The notes under the pieces are model-generated. The model did no database searches and had not been told where the DNA came from. It saw only the letters and a program-made list of their open reading frames with translations. DNA of 64,000 nt from Rhododendron vialii. Taxonomy: Eukaryota; Streptophyta; Magnoliopsida; Ericales; Ericaceae. Positions 32,320 through 44,797 of this stretch are shown here, in pieces. The number at the start of each line of letters is the position of its first letter. The stretch's first letter is position 1. The position numbers and the translations under genes were made by a program. The DNA lies in NCBI RefSeq assembly GCF_030253575.1, contig NC_080568.1, forward strand, positions 4,811,501 to 4,875,500, given 5' to 3'.

Positions 32320-35300
32320 TCAGCGAGATGAAGGCAGAGCATGCCAATTATCAGCAAGGGACATAACTCGATCACGCAAAGTAGCAGACAGTTGTTGGAG
32401 TATGACATTCTTGACATGAGCTGCAGCTGCTTCACCCGCTCGGTGGGCCAGCTCCAGGTATACTACAGCTTTCATCTTCTCCCCCTCCTGTCCATGTATT
32501 TGCTTTAAAATGCCAACATCAGATTCCAAAAGACTCCCTCAACCCTATGGCAGAGATTCGTTTACAAGAATGAAGCTGGAATGAAATAATTCTATACTCG
32601 AAATGCTCATTCTGACTTTTAGACTCAGTCCAACTAAACAATGAAAATATGCGCATTACAAATGGAACTCCTCCTTCACAACTTTAGGTGAATGCTCATT
32701 CCATTGGGAGGAGGCTAAAATTGATAAATGCATTCCTTCCGCAAATTATTCCAACGAATCAAAACGCTACCTAGATAACGTTAAAACGTAGTATGCAATG
32801 TGCATGCTCGCTCACGTAACCGCCAAATACAAGGGGACACTTTTACTTAAAAGGATCCATAAATACTGTTGTGCTGAACTCAGTAAGGCTTATATAAGGG
32901 TCAAAACGACTACAACATGCACTAATTTGATAATCAAATTCTAGTCATTTATGCAGCTGCCAATGGATTCCATTATATAATGCCATTGGCCAAAAGTACA
33001 CACAAAAGGAGAGAGCAACCTTTCCAAGCAGTGTGAAACCAGAATTACTATAATCAATTTTATGAACACATCAGCAAAGAAAAGAAAGGAAAACTGGTAA
33101 AGCTATATGTCTGAGTTACGTACAGAAAAGAGACCGAGTCCATGCTCGAACTGAGCTTTACTATGACCCCGATCAGCTGCCCGCTTCATCCATTTCCTCG
33201 CTTGTCGATGATTCTGCACCAGGCCTTCACCAAAGGAGTAGCACAATGAAGTATTATACATAGCACGCACATAGCCTCCTTCTGCAGCTTTCAGATACCA
33301 TCTTGCCTGTTACAAACTGAAGCTATCAGCAGGAAAATTCAGATTAACAAGTTAAAAGTGCAAAAGAACATATTCCAACCACATTGAGTTCTAGAAAATC
33401 CTGTTTCTCATTTAGCTCTTACAAAAGAATAACTTGGATGGGACCACGGCAATGACCAGCCAAAAACAGTTGCATCAAATTAAAGAAAACCAGTAAGACT
33501 CAGCTACTTCAGGAAAACAAGTCATGCAAAAGTAGGTCACATTGATGGTAATAACATAACCAAACCAACCAAAAGCAAGCCTTGTGCACCAATCAACTAG
33601 GGCTACACGAATCCTGTCAGTTAATTTATGAAATTCGTGTCCTATTTTTTTACACCTCATGTATCCTGTCAGTTAATTTATGAAATTCGTGTCCTATTTT
33701 TTTACACCTCATGTAAATTTAGGTTTTTACTCCCTAGCATGCAGTTACATACTAATCAGCAACTAGAAGCCTAATTTCGCAAAATACCTTACAACAGGAA
33801 TCTTAATAAATTCTAGGAGTTAAAGGAAATAGGGAAGGTTGAATACTGCTTGTGGTAGATTTTGCTCCACCCCATGACCTTGATGCAAACATAGGGCGAG
33901 CTGGTACTGTGCACGGATATGACCAGAAATGGAAGCTTGTTTTAACCATTTGACAGCTTCCTTTGGATTTGGTGGTTCAGCTGCAAACACGATAGCAATC
34001 ATAACTCATAAGACTCCTTACAACATGCAGCATAATATCTGATCTTACATAAATAGTTAAATATTATTGAAGCCATTAATCAACAGTTCACTTGCATACT
34101 GAGGGGAATACCATAAATATATGATAACTACCATTCCATCAAGAAGAGAACTAAAACTATTTCAATAACAAAGGTCAAGAAAGGAAGTGAAATAAGTCAC
34201 AATGACTATGAGATGACCATGCAATTAGATGTCAATTTAAGGCTGTCAATGACCAGGGTAGAGACAATCATTGAATGATGTATTAGCCCTTGAGCAAGTA
34301 AAATCAATAACCAAGCTATTCAATTAAGGAAAGAATTCAACCAACAACAAAAACTGTCTCCTAAGCCTATGGTATAAGATTAATAATAAACCCGCTAAAC
34401 AAAATCAGGGTGTAATTACAGTAAGTGCACTTAATATTCTATGTAGTTCCATTCGCAGTTAAATGCACTACCACACCATAAATATGCAAATTGTAACCAA
34501 CAACAAGACAGTAAGTGTAACTCACCTAAACTACTGACGCTTTGCTTAATTGTTGGTTGTTTCAAAACTGGAGATTACATATTTAACTACAGTTGATATT
34601 TGCATCTTGGACAAAAGAAGTCTCATCTCATAACCAGGATAAGTATTGTCAATCTCAACTTCAATGGCCAACACTTATACAGAAACTCGCATACATATAC
34701 TTGCTATCCAATGAGAAAAATTATGAACTAAGCGATATTCATGGTATCCTGGCGGCTGGCAGTAGGCTAATACTAAATCAACTAAACCAAAGTCACCGAC
34801 TGACACCGAGCAATCAGTAAAAGTACGCTCTGCATGAGATACAGCTTCATTCATGAGAAAGTGTATGTTACCTGCAGTAAAAGTGGAAATGGGAATTTTG
34901 GAACCAACAAGAAGACAGCAAGTTTCAATCCCTTCTTTACCGATGCATCCTGACTATTGGTTTATTGAAACTGGTTTATTAATTGGAATTGATACTAGCA
35001 TCCTCTTATGCAACAGACTCAGAAGTCAGAACCACAATTATAGCAGCGAAGGCCGCAATATCCATCTACCAATCTATTACAAAGGGAACACCCAAGCTGG
35101 TATGAACACTTTTCTGAAGCTGCTCACACGTTTACTGTCTCCAAACTGCACTTTTAACTACTACAGTTTCTTTTTTCCCCTCAAATCAAATACCCTTTTT
35201 AACTGCATAGGGAGAATTGATGAGCAAAAGAAAGAAAGAACTGCCATAGCTCCATTTCGCTCTCCTCTCTTTCCCACTTACACGTCTCACTCCATAGTGG

Positions 35301-36937
35301 ATTCCATTTAGAGATTAATCTCCCAAGCAGCATTTGAAGGTTCGCCCCTCTCCCTCTCCCTCTCCCTCTCTGTTTGTACCATTTTCAACTACCTCCAATA
35401 GAAATAAATTTTTAACCAAGAAAACCATTTTGAATGCTCTTGTTTAATGTTTAATTGGTGTTAGTGGTTCATTAGATAGTCTGTACATTTTCTTCATGCT
35501 ATTTGCATAATTTCATTGCAAGCGCATTGCATGTACCCTGCCGCTAGTCACCCTATAAGCAAACAACCGCAATTACATAAACTACCCATTAATCAAGCGA
35601 AAACTAACAGACAAGCAAATAACCCATTCTACAATTTAGCAGGGCTGCAAACAACAAACCTACAAATGCAGCGTATTAATCAAAATAACCCGTTATGGGC
35701 TTGCTTGGCTCGTTAGTAATCGAGTCGAGCACAAGCTCGAGTTTTGAGTTGTTTAGTAAACGAGTTGAGCTCACATTTATAAAAGCTCGGCTCCTTTACA
35801 GACGCTTGTTAAGTAAACAAACCGAGCTCAAACACCTCAATAATAGATGAGTTTATAATGAGTCGAGCTCAAGCTCAATTATTCTAGGCTAGTTTTGAAC
35901 GAGCCGAGATCGAACACTTCGAAGCTGAGCTCGGCTCAGCTCCTTCGCAACCCTACCTACAAATTAACAGTTCCATTCCTTAAAAATCTAACCTCTCAGG
36001 TACGAAATCCCCAAATTGCACTGCCCAGCCCGATCACCCAACCCCGCCGCTCTCCCATACAAACTCATCGCCTCCTCCTTTCTCCCCATCTCCCAATACA
36101 CCAACCCCGCATCCACCATCGCCAGTGTCGACCCGCGTGCCGCCCCTTTCAAGAACGACTCCAGCGCCTTCTCCACATTCCGCTTCACGCCGCCCCTGCC
36201 GTGCTTGAACCGCTTCCCCCACTGGAGAAACAGCATCGCTTCCCGTAACGGCTTCAGCGCGTCCCCCCATGCCCTGCACACACGCGCGTAGCCACAATTT
36301 TCGATACATGAGATCACAAAACTAGAACAAAACAGTTTTCAGGGCAAATTAGCGACTCTATCGTTATTGAGAAATTAAAGAAAGTGGCTGTGAGCCCCAA
36401 GGGTTAGGGTTAGTCCGGTTGGTTGGTGGGCTGCTCCCACACAATTGACCAAGGTTTGATTCATGGGTCGGGCTGCAAGAAACCCCAAGAAAGTAATTTC
36501 CCGTGAATTCCCTAGCCCCTGCATGAAAGGCTTGCCCTTGACCGGACTGGGGAGAGATTAGTTGTAATGCGTGTAAGCTGGCACAGATACCCCTGATCGT
36601 CGAACCCAAATAAAAAAAAAAAAACTGGCTGTGCTTGCCTGCAGACGAGCGACGCCGCTTGGAGGGTGGGGTGGGTGAAATTGGCGGCGATTTGGGCGAG
36701 GACGTCGTAGGGGAGGGCGGAGAAGTCGCGGCGGAGGTTCGATGATGATGACGTGGAAGGACATGACGAGGAGGAGGAGGACGAAGAGGAAGGGGTTGAA
36801 CGGAATCGAGATTTTGGTGGGAATTCGGAGGTGTTTTTGGATTTTTGACGGGGGGTGGTTGTGGTGTTTGGTTTTGATGATAGGTGGAGGGAGGTAAAGG
36901 GAGAGGCGTTGGTTCGAGAGGGCCATGTTTTCTCCAT
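32320..36937 (-). CDS. F-box protein with Sel1-like repeats (At1g70590-like), 5 exons
   Basis: CDS = complement(join(32320..32487,33124..33306,33847..33980,35993..36273,36639..36937)), 354 residues. Phases agree throughout. ATG 36937 opens a Ser-rich N-terminus, then the F-box (about 71-115: DFSALPYDVLAQIAANFTHP, SLVCRAWGDAL). Sel1-like repeats follow, e.g. KALESFLKGAARGSTLAMVD, KEAVKWLKQASISGHIRAQY and ARWYLKAAEGGYVRAMYNTS. The C-terminus (LYLE(L)AH, QQLSATL...NNW-like ending ADNWHALPSSR) matches the family. It probably acts as an SCF ubiquitin-ligase adaptor, with the Sel1 solenoid as the protein-binding part; targets are unknown. Intron 1 has a GC donor (CTGCAG|GCAAGC), a minor but valid splice class. 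Intron 2 (2 kb) contains a hAT-type repeat ending 37 bp from the exon 2 donor. Confidence 0.93.
33611..33714. repeat. 52-bp tandem duplication in intron 3 of the F-box/Sel1 gene
   Basis: ATCCTGTCAGTTAATTTATG, AAATTCGTGTCC and TACACCTCATGT occur twice back to back with no differences seen, so the duplication is recent. Confidence 0.97.
35643..35955. mobile_element. hAT-type repeat, copy 3, in intron 2 of the F-box/Sel1 gene
   Basis: Starts CAGGGCTGCAAACAACAAACC and ends CTTCGCAACCCTA, with GAGTCGAGC-, GAGCTCAA- and AGCCGAG-type words between. No matching 8-bp flanks were readable. Confidence 0.7.
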
Positions 36938-37075
36938 TTTTGGAGAGAGAGAGAGGTGTTCTGGTAATTTGAGTGGGGATCGGGGACGGTTCTCGTCGGT
37001 AGAGAAGCTTAAAAAGTCACTTTTTATTATTTTCCTTGGAAATTTGGGTAAAAGTAATAATTTGATACTTTTCGA

Positions 37076-37544
37076 TCTGCAAACGAGTCGAGTCAAGCCG
37101 AGCTTTATTATGTTCAAGCTTGAGCTCAGTGAAAACTTAACGAGTCGAGCTCGAACCGAGCGGGTCTTGGCTTGACTCGAGCTCGAGCTTGTTCACGAGC
37201 CTCAACGGAGAATATATATATATATCCTCATAGGCCTAATACAACCAAAAATATTTTGATTGTGAAGGTATATATCTTTCATTTTCCTATGGAGGGATGG
37301 TGTGCTGGTGTGCGTGTGCTTTCGCTTCTCTTGGTTGACTGGAAACTGAAAATGAAAAGAAAAAATTATGAAATACAATAAAAATCCTAAATTTAAGTGT
37401 ATATACCCTGGCTCGCGAGCCAACTCAAGCCTAGCTTATCCTAGCTCGAGCTTGTTTGTTTAACTTCCAAGCCGAGTTTGAACAAGTCACTAACGAGCCG
37501 AGCTACGTGCCGCTCGTAAGAGGCTCGGTTCGTTTGCAGCCCTA
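37076..37544. mobile_element. hAT-type repeat, copy 4, with perfect 8-bp TSD
   Basis: CTTTTCGA occurs at 37068-37075 and 37545-37552. The element reads TCTGCAAACGAGTCGAG...GTTCGTTTGCAGCCCTA; the left end has lost GGG relative to the right. It is 469 bp and lies about 140 bp upstream of the F-box/Sel1 start codon. Confidence 0.9.
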
Positions 37545-37552
37545 CTTTTCGA

Positions 37553-40500
37553 TACCTCTTTTCATGTCTGAACAATAATAATTCATAAGAAGTGTGACTA
37601 AATATGAGTAAATACGGAAAGAAAAAAAAAAACCAAAAAGGCAGGAAAGGATTATTTTTTTAATCATTCGTTAATTCTAATCTACTTTATCTAAAGAGAC
37701 ATGAGCAAGATTAAATTTTCATAAGCACTCGTCCCCTCGGCAAGTAACAATTGCTTCACCCAATTTCCTCTCAACATCGCCTCAACTAATCTTCTCCGGC
37801 GGAACGGGGCCTAAGGGCTGAGTGGTCAAGGATTAATGGTGGCTTTTTTCCATGATCAGAAGTAAAATTTAAAAAACAAAAAAGGGATTAACTGTTACTT
37901 TGGTTTGCCTGGTTTGGGCCTTTGGAATTTGGATAGCGATGAAGGTACGCAAAAAGACCTGGGCCGAACAAACCCAATCACAAATTTCACCGGGCGGATA
38001 AAGTTTTGAGGGATAAATAGAGAAGGAGATAAAATGTGGATATATTATAAGACGGAATTGACTAAGAAGGGATGAACTAAGAACGAGTGTGTTTGGCTGT
38101 TGAAATGGATAAATAAGAGTGCATGGGTAATAAAGAAATAATCTGAGAGTTTACTTAGTTGCGCCTTGCTATGAGAATACAAAATGAATTTTGGAGTTGT
38201 TTGGGGGCATGCTGGTAATTTTTGGCAGCCAGGACAAGCTATGAAGCTAATGATGAGGGATGGCGTGGGGCGAGTTTTGCTAAGCTTATCTGCCTGATAA
38301 GCAGTCCGGATGTAAAGGAAGGAACCAAATACAAGGTGAGAGTGGCATCGGATTAGCATATCCCCTAGGGTCCCTTCTCCGCTTGGCTCGCCAAATTAGC
38401 CTAGGTGTTAAATTCAATGTGGAGGAAAAATTACTCAGTGTTCTTAAGGCACCGACACGTGGTGCGCCAAACCTCCTTTCTATTATACATTCACATGATA
38501 CTTAAAATTAAATGTGTAATAGAGGAGAGACCTTACGGTCACTATGACAGCTCCAACAAGTGTAGACATCAAGTCATTCTCCAACAAAGCCATTCTCCAA
38601 TTCTGATGTATCCTTGTTGGTAATTGACCCAAAGTAGTCATGTCAAATTCAAAGCCAAATGAGAGTGATGCCAAATAGTTAATACTCCTTTAGAATAGAA
38701 AAAAAAATGCTCACCTTTAGAAAAATTTTACCCTTGAAGAATGAGTTTAAAGATTTGAACTTTTGAAGTATGGTTGGAGTCTTGGATATGCTCTGCAGCC
38801 TCGAGCACACTGCCTCAACAAGAAATCCTCTTCAGTTTTTTTTTTTTTTTTTTTCATTCTTTAATTTTAATTTATTTTATCCTAAGAAATTTAGGGAGGG
38901 AGATTAGTAGTTACGGAAAACAAACTCTTTCCATTTGCATGGAAGTGTAAAGGAAGCACCAACTGCAACGCACTCCACTTGCAAATCCGCTTCAGTTTAT
39001 TGATTCAAAATTGTCGGTAACTACAAGACACATTACCACAAATGGAAATTTTGCCCTGGCCCCACATTTCTTTCTCTAATCAGAAATGCCCTTGATCCCA
39101 TTAAACGGTCCAACTCACTACCTTCCAAGCAAAACCTGCAGACTTTATTGCTTCTTCAACGTTCCGATCCCAAGAATATGCTCTGTTTTTTTTTTTTTTT
39201 GGAACATGATAGAAATACATTGATAATAATAAAAAAATGGTTACAACTTACAATGGATGAGGTTATTTATCCTCCCATTGTCACTCACTAAACAATTGGT
39301 TTAATTACCTTAGTCATGCATATGATCATCACCACTCTAAACAAATGGGATTTCAAGTATGTAATAGAACGATCGTTGGAGTATGATTCACAAAAAATGA
39401 TTCAAAATGAGACTCGTTACAGATTCATTTTGATGGTACGTGACTTCCATTGTATAGTGAAAAATCTTAGATCGCCTAAATATATAGATTTGCTATGATT
39501 TATCTCTTTAATTAATTAACCCACCAACTGAAAATTAAATCAATCTCACCAATGGAAAGCAAATAAATAAAGAACTCCAGGATATACGTGGAATATCCTA
39601 AATGGGAAAAAATCACGGGAAGGAACCAAGCAGTATAAACATTGTGCAGTTACAAGTAATTTTACCTACGATTTGAATCCTCACAATTGAGCCTAAGACC
39701 TACTTGCCGAATCCACGTTCACCACATCCAATGCTTGACCGTTGTTGCCTTGAATCCACAAGTTTTTTGAAATACTTCCAGAAATCCACCGAAAGATGAT
39801 TCAAATAGTTGAATCAAAGATGTGTAAACTTCTTGAAGTTGTCATAGTATATCAATGATCGAAGATCTCATTTTACTCCAAGACTCAAAGTACCAAACCG
39901 CTTCCAATTTTTGTCCCTCAGACGTGGCGTCTCAACAATGGTTATTTTACCTTCGATTATTTCATACGGCTGTATGATGTCAAAAAGAGCAACCCTCCTG
40001 TTTTCCTTTCTCTCAATATATTGACCACTTTTCTGGAGCACCATTATAAGAAGTCCTGCAATCTTTTTTATAACGAAAATTGGAAAGCTAAATTGCACGA
40101 TCAATTGGAAAGTTAATCTCGTGATTTTGTCAGCCACCTAGCCAATGATCCGCCTTGCTCTATCTTTCCATTTGGAGCGGTTTCTTCCCTTACATAAACA
40201 AATCTTTCCTATTTTATCCGCCTAATACGCTCACTCTCAATTACATAACAAGATTCCTTCCACTCTAATCTTATACAGACTCGCTAGCTTAAAAAAGATA
40301 AAAAGAAATTACAACTCGATAAAGAATGGAATACAAAAGAAAATGTGTTTTGTCAATTGAATTGCCAAATAAGAGAGACAACAGAATATGGACCTTATCC
40401 ATACACATATCATCGACCATGCAAAATACATGTCAATCGAATATAGAAGATGGTTAAATAATTTTTATAAGGGTCTTAGTTTGCATTATATACGACGTAT

Positions 40501-40810
40501 CTGTCATAGGAGATGGTTTTGATTTCCACAGATTATTCGTTTAACAACTCTTGGTGCTAAATTGTGTTTTTTTAATAAGAAATACTAATTTAAATCCTCT
40601 TTGGTTCTGTCATTTTTTATGGTCAGTTTATACGAGACTTTGTCCAAATTTTATATGGACCCCTACTAATGAATGATTGAATTAGTTTATCAAGCATTAG
40701 TCGAGGTGGGTGTCAACTGCTGAAATAATTACTAGAAAGAATGAGATGATGAGAATATAGGCTAGAGTCGTGAGGGCCAATTACTGGGTACTTCCGGAGG
40801 ATTATACGAC
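37553..40810. other. Intergenic, repeat-derived
   Basis: No gene was recognised. The 39540-40140 part (GAACTCCAGGATATACGTGG, CCTAAGACCTACTTGCCGAA) has the flavour of a decayed copia LTR or UTR, but no ends, primer site or coding support it. T-runs lie at 38838-38855 and 39186-39201. Confidence 0.4.
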
Positions 40811-40813
40811 ATT

Positions 40814-42059
40814 CACTACTACAAAATGGTATAAAGATCACGGTCCAAAAACTAAAAAGATCTCACTTTTTGTAAAAACGTAATAAAATGTTATGAACTA
40901 TATAGTTTTAATCTCAGTTATACGAAAAAACTGAGATAGAAAGATTTTTTAATCTCAATAATCTAAAAAGTGAGATTGTAACTTGAAGAATAGATCTCAT
41001 TTTCAAAAAACTGAGATTATATATGAAAGAATATATCTTGTTTCCAAAAAAACTGAGATGAAAAGATTTTTTAGTCTTAGTAATTTAAAAGTGGGATTGT
41101 AACTTCAAGCATAGAACTCGTTTTCCAAAAACTGAGATTATATATGAAAAAATATATCTCATTTCGAAAAAACTGAAATAAAAAGAACCTTTAATCTCAG
41201 TCATTTAGAAACTGAGGTCATAAGTTAGAGAACATTTTTTTTAAGACTTGAGATGAAAGCTCTTATATAGAAAAAGTTGAAAGTCGCTTACCCCTTAATC
41301 GACTCCTCGCTCAATATCCCTAAATAAATGTCACTCTCAACCATTCTACAAAAAATATTTCATCACAAAATGGGGCACTTTCAGCAATGAAAATATATTT
41401 CGTCGCCAAATGAGTACCTTTGGTGACAACATTTATGAAGGTTGCGTTTCATCTTCAAATATATTTCGAGTATAACTTTATGTTTAGAACTCCATTAATT
41501 GAGATAATTCAAATTGGATTTGAACAATAACACAAAGGGCTACAACTTTCATGGTTATCAAAATTGCTAATTTTAATATTTAAAGGTTCAAAATGATGTT
41601 CAAAATATATTTTAATGTTAAACGCATATGTTTTATATTAAATATTTCAATTATATATTGAAAAGTGTGTGTGGTGCAGTTGGTTGAAGCTTCTATGTAA
41701 AACTCAAGAGACTTGGGTTCAAAGCCCACTAGGAGAAATAATGTGAGATTTTTTCCCTTAGGAAAACGCCACTTTTAATCTCGGTTTTTTCAAAAACTGA
41801 GATTATTTCTCTCTAAACAACTACGGTTTTATAATAAAACTGAGATGTTTTGCTATTAAAGGTCATGGTTTTGTCATTTTTAATCACTGTTTTTATGTTT
41901 TTAGTCACAGTTTTAATGAGTTTTAATCACGGTTTTTATCCCGTGGTTAAAAGATAGAGACTTTTAGTTACACCTTGATAGACCACGGTTTTAAATGCGA
42001 GATTAAAAGTGAAAGATCACACTAAATGACCGAAGTCTTTATCTATTTTTGTAGCAGTG
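40814..42059. mobile_element. CACTA non-autonomous element with ATT TSD
   Basis: Ends CACTACTACAAAATGG...TTTTTGTAGCAGTG, flanked by ATT on both sides (40811-40813, 42060-42062); 1246 bp. The interior is built of subterminal repeats of AAAACTGAGAT(T/A) in both orientations. A tRNA-like stretch GTGGTGCAGTTGGTTGAAGC...CTTGGGTTCAAAGCCC lies at about 41671-41728. No transposase was seen. Confidence 0.93.
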
Positions 42060-42286
42060 ATTGTTGATCCATGTGGCATTTTTCGCAAATAAAATATTGT
42101 CACCACATAATGTGGGTCACTCCTTATCTCCCAACAACTCAAACAAATACTAAGTAATAATAATGTCCTTACCGAATGAGTTATCGCTACGTAAATGATA
42201 CGAAGTACCACGTAGTCATGTGTGCTGGATAATTACTCTGTTATAAATGGTACTTCCGATTTTGTCATGAATAAATATTGAGAAAT

Positions 42287-42457
42287 CAAGTTCGTCAAGT
42301 TGGTTGTCTCATTTCTCTTCCCAGTGGTGACCTGAGTTCAAATGCCACGGGGTGCATGTTTGGGGTTCAGGACTATGAATAACCTCTGAATCCCCCGTTG
42401 ACTAACAAACGAACACCACGCTGATGTATACCGTAAAAAAAAAAACAAAAAAAAAAC
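42287..42457 (+). mobile_element. tRNA-derived SINE-like element
   Basis: A box-A-like GTCAAGTTGGTTGTC, a box-B-like TGAGTTCAAATGCC 31 bp later, a body, and the 3' end GATGTATACCGTAAAAAAAA with an A-rich tail. This layout fits plant SINEs. No target duplication was confirmed. Confidence 0.55.
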
Positions 42458-43381
42458 ATTGGGGAGTTGAAAGCGAAAGCAATAAATTTGACAATTGCAC
42501 TTAGCATTGGATTCTGATCCACCGTTCCATATGCATTTGTCCTCTTTCCCACTTCCTACCACGACAGCATTAATACAGAGTACTTCCCCGATATGATAAG
42601 GCGTCCTTGGCGGGTGGACACTCGTCATCGGACGTGGGCACATACAAACTAGAGAGAAAAACATGTCTGAGCACAACCCGCCGTCCTGAGGCGACTCAAT
42701 GTCGGGTTATCTAACTTCACTTACCCCGGCCTTCAGTTGGTCTGTCATGCTAGTAACGTGTTGGAAGCCTAATTTGTGCTCGGAAATTAGGGCTTAGACA
42801 TTAATTTTCCTAGCTCTCGGTGCCTATTGTTTATCTTCATAGTTTTTCGGATTGATGCATTTTTCCTTTATCTTTGTATTTAGATGAAAATCTTGTTGGC
42901 TTTTACGATGAAATTCATGCTTCGGATCAAACAAAAAGAAAGGAAAACATGTCCGAGCATTATGCCCCAGGGTATTTTCTCAGTTCAAAATAAGGGAAAG
43001 AAGAGAAGAGAAAACAGATCATCATGCATTATCATATCTGAAAAGTTTGGGTTCTCCCCAACAGTTTTTATACGTAAGAGCAAAGGGTAAAAAAGGGGGC
43101 GATCCGGCATAGTAGCGGACATGATTACAAGAACTCCAAACTCGAGATAGTCTATCGGAACACAACTGAGATTCGCATGAGGGCAAAGTTCGAGGGGGGC
43201 GCGCGTCAAATGCAACGTCTCAGACCTTGGATTTCTTGACCACCTTAAATAATCACTTGGGAGCCATGATTCGCTAGGCTATCATTCTGGGTGGTGAATA
43301 ATACTCCATTAGTTTTCTTATAATGCATGGACTTTTAGTGGTAAGAAATTTTTTCCACCCCAGAATTTGCACTGATGAGAT
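42458..43381. other. Intergenic
   Basis: No recognisable gene or repeat with defined ends. Confidence 0.4.
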
Positions 43382-44794
43382 CACTACAACATAAATAGTC
43401 TATTGCGAGGAAAAATTGTGAGGAAATTCCTTTTCCTCGCAAATAGTACACATTCAGCGAGGAAAAAAAATTTCGTCGCCTTTAATAACAAAACTAGCGA
43501 GGAAAATATTTTTTGTCGCAAATTATATCCATTTAGCGAGGAAACATAAATTTCGTCGCCTATAAACCTCTTTTCGTTGCAAATTATTCTCATTTGGCGA
43601 GGAAATGTATTTTCCTCGCTATTCATGTCCAATAGGCGACAAAATGAACTTTTCCTCGCTGTTGGTATCCTATAGGCGGCAAAATACAATTTCCTTGCTA
43701 ATTGTATCCTATTGGCTCGCCCACTCTAGCAAGTGTAAGGCATGAATTTCCTTAATTGTATCAAACTGTGATTCAATGAGGGATAATTGATACAATTAAA
43801 TAGTGAATGACATCATATATTATTAAATGGATCACGAGTTGGTATGTTGAAAGATATTCAAATTTATCCTTAATTTTAGAGAGATCATTCAATCATCTTA
43901 TTTTAAGACACGTTATTCAATCTACTTATCATTTTAATAGTTTTGTTTAATAATAATATACTCATCTAATAGTAGAATTTTTGCAATTTTGGGTGGGTAA
44001 TTGTCAGTGACAAGCTACCCATAATAATACATTGAGCAACGAGGTTACTAGGGGCAACTTTATAGTTATGAATTGAAAAAAAAAATCTTAAAAAATAACT
44101 ACGAATCTATAATATTCTTGGTCTTTAGCAAAATAAAATTATGCCAAACTAACTCTTAGTGTATTGGACGGTGATGGCTCTCATTATTCATGATATGATA
44201 TTTTTTAGATTAATTATCTGTCTTAACGAGAAGAGTTTAACAAGTACAAAATTATGGCCAAAAGAAAAAAATTCACTAAAAGCCGAAAAAAATATCAAAC
44301 ACGTGCCTGTCTTAAAAAATATGTTGTGCTAGCCAAATATTGGACTTGCTCAAACAAACTTCAGAGTACAAAAACTCGAAAGATCTTAATGTTGGAATAT
44401 TAATTTGAAAGGTAGAAGACAAGATAACAACATGATATATAATAAAAAGTTCACATTGTGCCCAGAAGTGTAAAGTGGTGCAGATGGTAGGTGATGCGTG
44501 TGTGAAACGAGGAGGTCCAAGGTTCGAGACCGAGGAGCTTCAAAAGATGACAATGCCATGTTCCTTCTTTTTGGATTCAGTGACGATTTTTTTTAGAAAT
44601 AGCGAGGAAAAAAATTGTCGCCTATTGTATAAAATAGGCGAGGAAAATAACTTTCCTCGCAAATAGTTTTAGCGACAAGGCTTTAGCGAGGAAAATGAGC
44701 GACGAAATGTTTCCTCACAAATACCATTAGCGACGAAAACTGGTGCTTTAGCGAGAAAATAATTTCCTCACAATAGCCCGTTCGTGTTGTAGTG
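43382..44794. mobile_element. CACTA non-autonomous element with GAT TSD
   Basis: Ends CACTACAACATAAATAG...GTTCGTGTTGTAGTG, flanked by GAT (43379-43381, 44795-44797); 1413 bp. Subterminal arrays of GCGAGGAAAA and TTTCGTCGC occur at both ends in opposite sense. A tRNA-like stretch GGTGCAGATGGTAGGTGATG...CCAAGGTTCGAGACC lies at about 44476-44532, as in the other CACTA element. Confidence 0.93.
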
Positions 44795-44797
44795 GAT

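Noticed and set aside
39540..40140. LTR-retrotransposon remnant
   Set aside because: Wording such as GATATACGTGGAA is reminiscent of copia LTR/UTR sequence, but no LTR pair, primer-binding site, polypurine tract or coding was found.
41671..41728. Functional tRNA gene
   Set aside because: Only box A/B-like words are present. The cloverleaf stems do not pair convincingly, and it lies inside a CACTA element.
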